Positions 1 to 5,471 of a stretch of DNA of 5,471 nucleotides are shown here, piece after piece. The notes beneath the pieces are model-generated. The model was not told the origin of the DNA. It searched no databases and worked only from the letters and a program-made list of their open reading frames with translations. The translations under genes and the position numbers were made by a program. How positions within the stretch are numbered: position 1 is the stretch's first letter; each line of letters opens with the position of its first letter. Source of the DNA: Candidatus Symbiothrix sp. (GTDB lineage: Bacteria > Bacteroidota > Bacteroidia > Bacteroidales > Azobacteroidaceae); NCBI GenBank assembly GCA_031270525.1, contig JAISXN010000164.1:1-5471 (forward strand), in the 5' to 3' direction.

Positions 1-809
1 ACGATTGCGGCGCCATGGGCGCCAGCCTGATAGAGCTTTATCTGACCGACAAAAAGCCTGCATACAAAGCATATATTGACGCCGCCACCGAACACATCAT
101 GAAAAAGCAGATGCGCCTGGCGGACGGTATTTTCTCGCGTCCCCATCCGCACAACGGCACCGTTTGGGCCGACGACCTTTACATGAGCGTCCCCTTTCTG
201 GCGCGAATGGGCGTTCTGACCGGCAAACGGGAGTATTTCGACGAAGCCGTCAACCAGGTCATCCTGTTTAACAAGTATCTTTTCGACGAACGCACCGGCC
301 TGATGTGGCATTGCTATTACGGCGATATTAAGGTAAACGGCGGGGCTTTCTGGGGACGCTGTAACGGATGGATGATGATGGCTACGACAGACTTATTGCA
401 ATTGTTGCCCGCCAACCATTCCCGCCGCAGCGAAGTGATTGCCCTGTTGCAACGTCAGATACGGAATACCGCCCAATATCAAAGCCCAACCGGACTTTGG
501 CATCAGGTACTGAACAAGGAAGATTCGTACCTTGAAACTTCCTGTACGGCAATGTTTACCTATTCCGTGGCATTGGCCGTAAACAACGGATGGATCGACC
601 GGCGGTATCAATCCATCGCACTTGCCGGATGGAAAGGCATTTTGACGCAAATCACCCCGGAAGGAGCTGTTACCAATATCTGTCAGGGAACAGGCATCGG
701 CAATGATATTAAATTTTATTACGACCGTCCCGCTCCATACAACGATATTCACGGATTGGGCGCTGTCTTTCTTGCCGGATTAGAGGTGAAAAAGTTACTG
801 AAAGAATGA
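1..809 (+). CDS. GH105 unsaturated uronyl hydrolase (5'-truncated)
   Basis: The reading frame is open to the left edge (codons from nt 3 read DCGAMGASL), so the N-terminus lies outside the window and the ATG at 15 is internal. About 268 residues are visible; the family is usually about 370 or more. GH105 enzymes (YteR/RhiN type) hydrolyse the delta-4,5-unsaturated uronic acid that polysaccharide lyases leave at the non-reducing end of pectin-like oligosaccharides. Family motifs seen, counting the Met at nt 15 as 1: DCGAMGA at the left edge, WADDLYMSVPFLARMG at 51-66 (its Asp pair probably holds the catalytic acid) and WGRCNGW at 113-119, where many relatives have WGRGNGW. The order and approximate spacing match the alpha/alpha barrel of YteR. 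A secreted GH2 follows after 45 bp, fitting a polysaccharide-utilisation operon. The family is clear; rhamnogalacturonan as substrate is inference, since ulvan or other uronate glycans are possible. Confidence 0.9.
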   Translation, partial: DCGAMGASLIELYLTDKKPAYKAYIDAATEHIMKKQMRLADGIFSRPHPHNGTVWADDLYMSVPFLARMGVLTGKREYFDEAVNQVILFNKYLFDERTGLMWHCYYGDIKVNGGAFWGRCNGWMMMATTDLLQLLPANHSRRSEVIALLQRQIRNTAQYQSPTGLWHQVLNKEDSYLETSCTAMFTYSVALAVNNGWIDRRYQSIALAGWKGILTQITPEGAVTNICQGTGIGNDIKFYYDRPAPYNDIHGLGAVFLAGLEVKKLLKE

Positions 810-854
810 TTTATGAAAATTTATTTGTTTCTTTGTAAGTGAAAAGCAAATATT

Positions 855-2645
855 ATGAGAAATTTATTTTTTATTGCAGGCTTATTAATAAGCATCAACA
901 TTGCGGCGCAGTGGAAGCCCGCCGGAGATAAAATTAAAACAGTATGGGCAGACCAAATCGACCCGCAGAACGTACTGCCCGAATATCCGCGTCCCATCCT
1001 GGAACGCCGGGACTGGCAAAACCTGAATGGTCTTTGGGATTATGCCGTTTTGCCGGCAGGACAGGCCGAACCTGGCGTTTTTGACGGGAAAATATTAGTG
1101 CCTTTTGCTGTCGAATCCAGCCTTTCCGGCGTACAGAAAGAAGTCGGGAAAGACAATGAATTATGGTATAAACGGACTTTCACTGTTCCTTCCGCATGGA
1201 AAAACAAAAATATTCTCCTGCATTTCGGCGCGGTCGACTGGAAAGCCGACGTTTTTATCAACGATGTTAAAATCGGGACGCACACCGGAGGTTACACGCC
1301 GTTTTACTTCGACATAACGCCGTTCTTGAAATCCGGCGAACAAAAATTAGTTGTCAGGGTATGGGACGGAACGAATAGCGGTTATCAGCCGCGCGGCAAA
1401 CAGGTTTCCAAACCCGAAAGCATCTGGTACACGTCGGTTACCGGAATCTGGCAAACCGTCTGGTTGGAACCGGTGAATGAAAAGCATATTGCCGCCGTCA
1501 AAACCGTTCCAGATATCGACAAGAGCCGCCTGTCCGTTCAGGTGGATGCACCTTCCGGCATCGTAGAAGTGAAAATAACGGACGGGAGAACGATCGTCGC
1601 ATCGGCAAAAGCCGTTGCCGGCCAAACTTTGGAACTGCCGATACCGGACGCTAAACTCTGGTCGCCGGAATCGCCCTTCCTGTACGATATGGAAATCAGC
1701 CTGTTCCACAACGGTAAATTGACCGACAAGGTGAAAAGCTATTGCGCCATGCGGAAAATCTCTACGAAACGGGATACACATGAAATCGTTCGTTTACAGT
1801 TAAACAATAAGGATTATTTTCAATTCGGTCCCTTAGATCAAGGCTGGTGGCCCGACGGATTATACACCGCGCCCACGGATGAAGCATTGCTCTACGACAT
1901 CCGGAAAACCAAAGATTATGGTTTCAATATGATTCGGAAACACGTGAAAGTGGAACCTGCCCGCTGGTACACCCATTGCGACCGCATCGGGATTCTGGTC
2001 TGGCAGGATATGCCGAGCGGCGACCGTTCACCACATTGGCAAAGTCACCATTATTTCACAGCAAGCGAATTGCAGCGTTCTCCCGAATCGGAAGCCAACT
2101 ATCGCAAAGAGTGGAAAGAAATCATCGACTATCTGTATTCCCAGCCGTCAATAGTCATCTGGGTGCCGTTTAATGAGGCTTGGGGACAATTCAAGACGCC
2201 CGAAATCGCCGAATGGACGAAAACGTACGATCCTTCCCGTTTGGTGAATCCGGCCAGTGGCGGAAATTTCTATCACACGGGCGATATCCTGGATTTGCAT
2301 AACTATCCCGGACCGGCCATGTATCTGTACGATCCCGAAAGAGCCAATGTGCTGGGCGAATACGGCGGCATCGGCCTGGCGCTGGAAGGACATCTCTGGC
2401 AACCGGATAGAAATTGGGGGTACGTACAGTTCAAAAATTCGGACGAAGTCACAAAAGAATACATCAAATATGCCGGACAATTGAAAAATTTCATCAAAAA
2501 CGGGTTCTCGGCAGCGGTTTATACGCAAACTACCGATGTGGAAATAGAAGTAAACGGATTAATTACTTATGACCGGAAGGTAATCAAATTGGACGAGGAG
2601 CGGGTGAAAAAAATAAACAGGGAAATATGTCGTATGCTTGAATGA
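855..2645 (+). CDS. Secreted GH2 beta-galactosidase/beta-glucuronidase-like enzyme
   Basis: A complete 596-residue retaining glycosidase of family GH2. Residues 1-18 form a Sec signal peptide (hydrophobic FFIAGLLISI, probable cleavage AA|Q) with no lipobox Cys, so the protein is probably periplasmic. Domains in order: jelly-roll sugar-binding domain about 45-205 (NLNGLWDY, WYKRTFTVP, GIWQTVWLEPV), a short Ig-like domain about 208-300, and a TIM barrel about 303-596. In the barrel, VPFNEAWG carries the probable acid/base E441, and VLGEYGG carries the probable nucleophile E502. GPLDQGWWPDG opens the catalytic part, and there is no extra C-terminal domain as in large LacZ proteins. The ATG at 855 is preferred because it gives an intact signal peptide; the leader is A-rich without a clear Shine-Dalgarno site. 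With the upstream GH105 it probably trims side chains of an acidic glycan such as rhamnogalacturonan I. The exact sugar (galactose, glucuronate, arabinopyranose) cannot be read from the sequence. Confidence 0.92.
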   Translation: MRNLFFIAGLLISINIAAQWKPAGDKIKTVWADQIDPQNVLPEYPRPILERRDWQNLNGLWDYAVLPAGQAEPGVFDGKILVPFAVESSLSGVQKEVGKDNELWYKRTFTVPSAWKNKNILLHFGAVDWKADVFINDVKIGTHTGGYTPFYFDITPFLKSGEQKLVVRVWDGTNSGYQPRGKQVSKPESIWYTSVTGIWQTVWLEPVNEKHIAAVKTVPDIDKSRLSVQVDAPSGIVEVKITDGRTIVASAKAVAGQTLELPIPDAKLWSPESPFLYDMEISLFHNGKLTDKVKSYCAMRKISTKRDTHEIVRLQLNNKDYFQFGPLDQGWWPDGLYTAPTDEALLYDIRKTKDYGFNMIRKHVKVEPARWYTHCDRIGILVWQDMPSGDRSPHWQSHHYFTASELQRSPESEANYRKEWKEIIDYLYSQPSIVIWVPFNEAWGQFKTPEIAEWTKTYDPSRLVNPASGGNFYHTGDILDLHNYPGPAMYLYDPERANVLGEYGGIGLALEGHLWQPDRNWGYVQFKNSDEVTKEYIKYAGQLKNFIKNGFSAAVYTQTTDVEIEVNGLITYDRKVIKLDEERVKKINREICRMLE

Positions 2646-2672
2646 CGTCCAACGAAAAAAACGATTTGTTTC

Positions 2673-2712
2673 ATAGCGAGCCGTAAGTGTATTTTTTATA
2701 CCACTTACGGCT
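2673..2712. repeat. Palindromic repeat copy R1, left of the ATPase gene
   Basis: A perfect 11-bp inverted repeat, AGCCGTAAGTG at 2679-2689 and its complement at 2702-2712, encloses a 12-nt T-rich loop. The block 2673-2710 matches 4223-4260 (copy R2) at 36 of 38 positions, loop included; the differences are at 2679 and 2687. The right outer flank diverges from R2 straight after 2710. The repeat lies 27 bp after the GH2 stop codon. The conserved loop points to common descent from one repeated element rather than two independent terminators. Confidence 0.85.
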
Positions 2713-2730
2713 TATTATAAAAAGTTTTTA
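2679..2730 (+). terminator. Possible terminator of the GH105-GH2 operon
   Basis: The 11-bp R1 stem-loop lies 33 bp after the GH2 stop codon, in the right place to end the glycosidase transcript. It is not a textbook intrinsic terminator: the stem is followed by TATTATAAAAAG and only then by TTTTT, so the U tract is displaced. A six-T run lies in the loop instead. Termination is inferred from position and structure. Confidence 0.45.
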
Positions 2731-2741
2731 GTCTTTTATTC

Positions 2742-2764
2742 AGCCGTAACGATATTTTTTTATA
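2742..2764 (+). repeat. Degenerate half copy of the palindromic repeat (R3)
   Basis: AGCCGTAA followed three bases later by TATTTTTTTATA resembles the left arm and loop of R1 (AGCCGTAA, three bases, TATTTTTTATA), with one additional T. No right arm follows, so it cannot form the hairpin. It sits about 30 bp after R1 and runs into the -7 box of the ATPase gene. It may be a decayed copy or a chance match in AT-rich DNA. Confidence 0.4.
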
Positions 2765-2770
2765 TCTTTG
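2763..2770 (+). promoter_or_regulatory. Probable Bacteroidota-type -7 promoter box for the ATPase gene
   Basis: TATCTTTG is an exact match to the TAnnTTTG -7 consensus used by the primary sigma factor of Bacteroidota. Transcription would start roughly at 2776-2778, leaving a leader of only about 10 nt before the ATG at 2788. No good TTTG -33 element is seen at the expected distance (about 2739-2745), so the promoter may be weak or the match fortuitous. It suggests the ATPase is transcribed on its own rather than by read-through from GH2. Confidence 0.5.
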
Positions 2771-2787
2771 CAGAAAAATTTATTGTT

Positions 2788-4197
2788 ATGCTGATAGGAA
2801 GAAAGCGAGAACAACAAGAACTTCAGGATATTCTTGAGTCGAAGCAATCCGAATTTGTAGTTGTATTCGGGCGAAGAAGAGTTGGAAAAACATACTTAAT
2901 TCGCGAGTTTTTTCACAACGATTTCACTTTTTACCATACAGGAATGGCCAATGAAGACGGGAAAAGTCAATTAACCGCTTTTAATTATTCGCTCAATCAG
3001 TATGGCAAAAAGAAATATACCAAAGCAAAAACTTGGTTTGACGCTTTTGGTCAGTTGCGCGAATTACTTGAAAACACCGCGACAAACGATAAAAAAATTG
3101 TTTTTATAGACGAAATGCCTTGGTTGGATACGCCAAAATCGGGATTTATTTCGGCGCTTGAATTTTTTTGGAACGCTTATGCTTCGGCACAAAAAGACGT
3201 TATTCTAATCGTTTGCGGTTCCGCGTCTTCGTGGATTGTAAATAAACTGCTGAACAATCACGGCGGCTTGCACAATCGTGTAACAAGACAAATTTACCTT
3301 AATCAATTCACGCTGAAAGAATGTGAGCAATTTTATTTGGCAAGCGGAATTGAATTAAATCGCTATCAAATAGTCGAATCGTATATGATTTTTGGCGGTA
3401 TTCCGTATTATTTATCTTTATTGAAAAAGCAATTTGGACTATCTCAAAATGTTGATTTATTGTGCTTTAACAATAATGGGAAACTGGTTAGTGAATTTGA
3501 TAATCTTTACGCCTCTTTGTTTCGTAATCACGAAAATCATATTGCTGTTATTGGCGCTTTAAGTAAAAAAAACAAAGGATTAACCCGGCAGGAAATAATT
3601 GATATTACAAAAATTTCGGAAGGAGGTAATTTAACAAAAGTGCTGAAAGATTTGGAAATCAGTGGGTTTATAAGAAAATACCGGTCGTTTGGGAAAAAAG
3701 AACGCTACATGCTGTATCAATTAATGGATTTTTTCACGTTGTTTTACTATAATTTTATGGAAAACAGCAGCAATGACGAAAATTTTTGGACAAATTTTTT
3801 GGAAAATGCCCGCCATCGCGCTTGGTCTGGTTATGCTTTTGAGCAGGTTTGCCTGGCTCATGTTCGCCAAATAAAGCAAAAATTGAGCATTGCAGGCGTA
3901 ATCTCAAATATCAGTTCGTGGAAATACAACGGTTCTGACAACGGGGCGCAAATTGACCTCGTAATTGACAGAGCGGATAATGTAATCAATTTGTGTGAGA
4001 TAAAATATGCAAATTCATTGTTTGAAATTGATAAGGATTATGACGAAAATCTGCGAAATAAGAAAGTTATTTTTAGAGCTAAAACAAAGACAAACAAAGC
4101 ATTACATCTAACAATGCTAACAACTTACGGTGTAAAACATAATTCTTATTGGGGTAATATTCAATCGGAAGTAACGCTTGACGATTTATTTCAATAG
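2788..4197 (+). CDS. AAA+ ATPase (ATPase_2 type) with DUF234-like PD-(D/E)XK C-terminal domain
   Basis: A 469-residue cytoplasmic protein of an ATP-binding family that is common in archaea and Bacteroidota and often multicopy; its role is not established. The P-loop domain spans about 1-230, with Walker A GRRRVGKT at 28-35, Walker B IVFIDE at 104-109 (D108, E109) and a sensor-like VCGSASSW at 142-149. A winged-helix-like segment follows at about 248-305 (LTRQEIIDITKISEGGNLTK). The C-terminal part looks like a PD-(D/E)XK nuclease fold: E352 (AFEQVC), D390 (AQIDLVID) and E404-x-K406 (CEIKYA), so the candidate active-site residues look intact. No signal peptide or membrane segment is evident. 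The gene stands alone, is markedly more AT-rich than GH2 (19 of 60 G/C at 3481-3540 against 32 of 60 at 1441-1500), and is flanked by repeats R1 and R2, which suggests acquisition. DNA-related or defence-like activity is speculation; the family call is firm. Confidence 0.9.
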   Translation: MLIGRKREQQELQDILESKQSEFVVVFGRRRVGKTYLIREFFHNDFTFYHTGMANEDGKSQLTAFNYSLNQYGKKKYTKAKTWFDAFGQLRELLENTATNDKKIVFIDEMPWLDTPKSGFISALEFFWNAYASAQKDVILIVCGSASSWIVNKLLNNHGGLHNRVTRQIYLNQFTLKECEQFYLASGIELNRYQIVESYMIFGGIPYYLSLLKKQFGLSQNVDLLCFNNNGKLVSEFDNLYASLFRNHENHIAVIGALSKKNKGLTRQEIIDITKISEGGNLTKVLKDLEISGFIRKYRSFGKKERYMLYQLMDFFTLFYYNFMENSSNDENFWTNFLENARHRAWSGYAFEQVCLAHVRQIKQKLSIAGVISNISSWKYNGSDNGAQIDLVIDRADNVINLCEIKYANSLFEIDKDYDENLRNKKVIFRAKTKTNKALHLTMLTTYGVKHNSYWGNIQSEVTLDDLFQ

Positions 4198-4219
4198 TGA
4201 ATAAAATTAACAAAATATG

Positions 4220-4271
4220 CCGATAGCGGGCCGTAACTGTATTTTTTATACCACTTACGGCCCGCTATCGG
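4220..4271. repeat. Palindromic repeat copy R2, right of the ATPase gene
   Basis: A 17-bp perfect inverted repeat (4220-4236 with 4255-4271, outer arm CCGATAGCGGG) extends inward to 20 bp with one C-C mismatch at 4237/4254. The loop is the same T-rich sequence as in R1, and 4223-4260 matches 2673-2710 at 36 of 38 positions. R2 has a longer, GC-rich outer stem than R1: R1 keeps a related left outer flank (ATAGCG) but lacks the matching right one. R2 lies between the convergent ATPase and GNAT genes. Confidence 0.9.
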
Positions 4272-4282
4272 TTAATTTTTTT
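4220..4282 (+). terminator. Strong intrinsic terminator after the ATPase gene, possibly bidirectional
   Basis: The 20-bp R2 stem starts 23 bp after the ATPase stop codon and is followed directly by TTAATTTTTTT at 4272-4282, a good U tract for plus-strand transcripts. On the minus strand the same stem lies 30 bp past the stop codon of the GNAT gene, followed by a looser T-rich stretch (CATATTTTGTTAATTTTATT), so it could also end the polysaccharide operon. Function is inferred from structure and from its place between convergent genes. Confidence 0.8.
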
Positions 4283-4301
4283 CAAATGCTGCAAGATACG
4301 C

Positions 4302-5324
4302 TCAAGACAACCCCAAACGATACAAAGGGAAAAAAGAAGAATCCGGCAAACCGTTCCGGTATTTGTCATAGACAAGCCGGTTGTATGTTTCCCTGTCATG
4401 AACGTAACGCCAAATTCTGAACGGGAAGTGCAAATGAGAAAACCGCGATTTAAATTCAAACAAAGTATCATGGTTACCCCCAAAACCGCCGCCTAAATGT
4501 AAGTAATTCCTGTTTTTTTCTATTCCATAAATCCGGATTTGGTCTAAAATGTATTTCAACGGGCTTAAATACAGATAATCGTTACATGTAGCATTCAAAT
4601 GCGCCTGAATAATTCCGTCGCAATCGGTAAAAAGCGAACCGCTGACTATTTTGTCCCCATAATAAGCCACATACAAAGTTGAAGGCAATGTTTTGAGAAA
4701 ATGAAAGAAGTAATCTTTGTCGAAAAAATAGATTTGTGAAGCGTGAACGCGTTTCATCGTTTCGGTGTATATCTTGACGAAAGCTTCTATCTCCGTTTGG
4801 GTTTCGGCTTTTTTTACCGCCAAACCTTTTCTTTTCAACCGGTTAATGGCAGTTCTCAACGAGCGGGCATATTGTCGTCTTTGTTCGTTTTCGGGAAGAT
4901 TCAAATCAATAGCAACCGTAGCGCCCATATCGAGCGTATTGCCTATCCCGTCCAAAATTTCCTCCTGAACCGGAAACAACGGATGCAAACGGGAAAAAAC
5001 GGATACAACCGAATTTTCATCGAAAAAGTGAAGCAAATCTTGGTGAAATGCAGCAATTGATTTCCGATCCGGCTGTTTGGTATTAGCCAATGGCCCCGAA
5101 TAACCGTAAACCGATGTAATATCGTTGTATTTCGTACCTTCAATGCGCCTGAGAATAATGGGAAGCGCAAAAGCAGATGTTTTATCCGAATAATGCAACA
5201 GAAGCGGAACGCCCGATTTATCCAATTGATGATATTCGTCCAAATGATAAAAATCAAAATTATTCATGGACTGAATGATTTCATTCCATTGCGCCTTATT
5301 TTCCGATGTGATAATAGTAAGCAT
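4302..5324 (-). CDS. FemAB-like GNAT acyltransferase (Acetyltransf_6 type) of a surface polysaccharide locus
   Basis: A 340-residue soluble protein resembling the FemAB/GNAT proteins often found in capsule and exopolysaccharide clusters. Features seen: SVYGYSGPL at 71-79 in the N-terminal half; the basic segment RSLRTAINRLKRKGLAVKKA at 154-173, which marks the start of the second GNAT-like half; YTETMKRVHA at 186-195; HLGGGFGG at 276-283; FKSRFS at 291-296; and a C-terminal FFPLYRL. Such proteins transfer an acyl or aminoacyl group, here most likely onto a sugar or sugar precursor of the polysaccharide; donor and acceptor are unknown. The ATG at 5324 is supported by an in-frame TAA two codons upstream. 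That TAA is the stop codon of the upstream sugar transferase, leaving a 3-bp gap that implies one operon and probable translational coupling. An AAGGAG at 5345-5350 lies within the upstream gene, 20 nt before the start, farther than usual for a ribosome binding site. R2 lies just downstream as a probable terminator. Confidence 0.82.
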   Translation of the reverse strand: MLTIITSENKAQWNEIIQSMNNFDFYHLDEYHQLDKSGVPLLLHYSDKTSAFALPIILRRIEGTKYNDITSVYGYSGPLANTKQPDRKSIAAFHQDLLHFFDENSVVSVFSRLHPLFPVQEEILDGIGNTLDMGATVAIDLNLPENEQRRQYARSLRTAINRLKRKGLAVKKAETQTEIEAFVKIYTETMKRVHASQIYFFDKDYFFHFLKTLPSTLYVAYYGDKIVSGSLFTDCDGIIQAHLNATCNDYLYLSPLKYILDQIRIYGIEKNRNYLHLGGGFGGNHDTLFEFKSRFSHLHFPFRIWRYVHDRETYNRLVYDKYRNGLPDSSFFPLYRLGLS

Positions 5325-5327
5325 TGG

Positions 5328-5471
5328 TTAATATGCGTTTTTTTCTCCTTTAAACATATTCAGCACGGTAACAAACAGGATTTTCAAATCCAACAGGAAA
5401 GTCCAGTTTTCGAGATACCATACGTCATATTTCACCCGGTCTTCCATTTGCTTGGTGGTTTTGGTTTCGCC
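5328..5471 (-). CDS. WcaJ-type undecaprenyl-phosphate sugar phosphotransferase, C-terminal end only
   Basis: The minus strand is open from the window edge to a TAA at 5328-5330, giving 47 codons of a protein that begins beyond the window. The visible tail (KQMEDRVKYDVWYLENWTF, then LDLKILFVTVLNMF and KGEKNAY) has the typical ending of the bacterial sugar transferase family (PF02397), particularly the WcaJ-like enzymes of Bacteroidota. These membrane proteins move a sugar phosphate, commonly glucose-1-phosphate, from a UDP-sugar to undecaprenyl phosphate and so start assembly of an exopolysaccharide or capsule repeat unit. The FemAB-like GNAT gene starts 3 bp later on the same strand, so both belong to one operon. 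The catalytic part lies outside the window, so sugar specificity cannot be judged. Confidence 0.85.
   Translation of the reverse strand, partial: GETKTTKQMEDRVKYDVWYLENWTFLLDLKILFVTVLNMFKGEKNAY

Noticed and set aside
393..752. Minus-strand 119-codon frame opposite GH105, and similar long antisense frames opposite GH2 (for example 1347-1781).
   Set aside because: Antisense shadows of well-recognised genes; no family motifs in the translations.
813..842. Tiny reading frame (9 codons, MKIYLFLCK) between GH105 and GH2 that resembles the start of a signal peptide.
   Set aside because: Too short, no ribosome binding site, and it stops before the GH2 ATG; most likely chance.
2673..2764. Repeats R1 and R3 as a start of a CRISPR-like array.
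   Set aside because: Only one full copy and one half copy are clustered, spacing is irregular, and no cas gene is present.
4122..4131. ACTTACGG inside the ATPase gene matches the right arm of the palindromic repeat.
   Set aside because: Only 8 bases, lies in coding sequence (TTYGVK), with no matching left arm or loop.
2673..4271. Interpretation of the repeat pair as insertion sequence terminal inverted repeats.
   Set aside because: R1 and R2 are each palindromic and the gene between them is an ATPase without a transposase domain; no target-site duplication is visible outside them.
4217..4420. Plus-strand 67-codon frame starting within repeat R2.
   Set aside because: It runs through the terminator and antisense to the end of the GNAT gene, and its product has no recognisable features.

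Overview
The window looks like chromosomal DNA from a member of the Bacteroidota, most likely order Bacteroidales. The protein families point that way: a GH105/GH2 glycan-degradation pair, a WcaJ-type sugar transferase followed by a FemAB-like acyltransferase, and an AAA ATPase with a DUF234-type tail. Weak A-rich leaders in place of strong Shine-Dalgarno sites, and a TAnnTTTG-type -7 box ahead of the ATPase, fit the same group. This assignment is inference; there is no rRNA or other taxonomic marker here.

Layout. Positions 1-2645 (+ strand) hold the end of a carbohydrate-degradation operon: a 5'-truncated GH105 unsaturated-uronyl hydrolase, then a complete secreted GH2 beta-glycosidase 45 bp later. 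Positions 2646-4301 hold one AT-rich gene for an AAA+ ATPase with a C-terminal PD-(D/E)XK-like domain, bracketed by two almost identical palindromic repeats (R1 near 2673-2712, R2 near 4220-4271). Positions 4302-5471 (- strand) hold the end of an exopolysaccharide/capsule synthesis operon: the last 47 codons of an undecaprenyl-phosphate sugar phosphotransferase and, 3 bp further on, a complete FemAB-like GNAT protein.

How the genes fit together. GH105 and GH2 would act on the same acidic plant or algal glycan. GH105 removes the unsaturated uronic acid left by a polysaccharide lyase, and GH2 removes a beta-linked sugar, probably galactose or glucuronic acid. The minus-strand pair builds a surface polysaccharide: the transferase loads the first sugar onto the lipid carrier, and the GNAT protein probably adds an acyl or aminoacyl group. 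These two operons converge, and the ATPase sits between them as a probable insertion with no obvious functional link to either.

The most notable signal is the pair of repeats around the ATPase. Stem, loop and part of the outer flank are conserved (36 of 38 positions), which is more than a shared terminator function requires. A degenerate half copy overlaps the ATPase promoter region. Together these suggest a dispersed palindromic repeat family and a possible cassette-like history for the ATPase gene.
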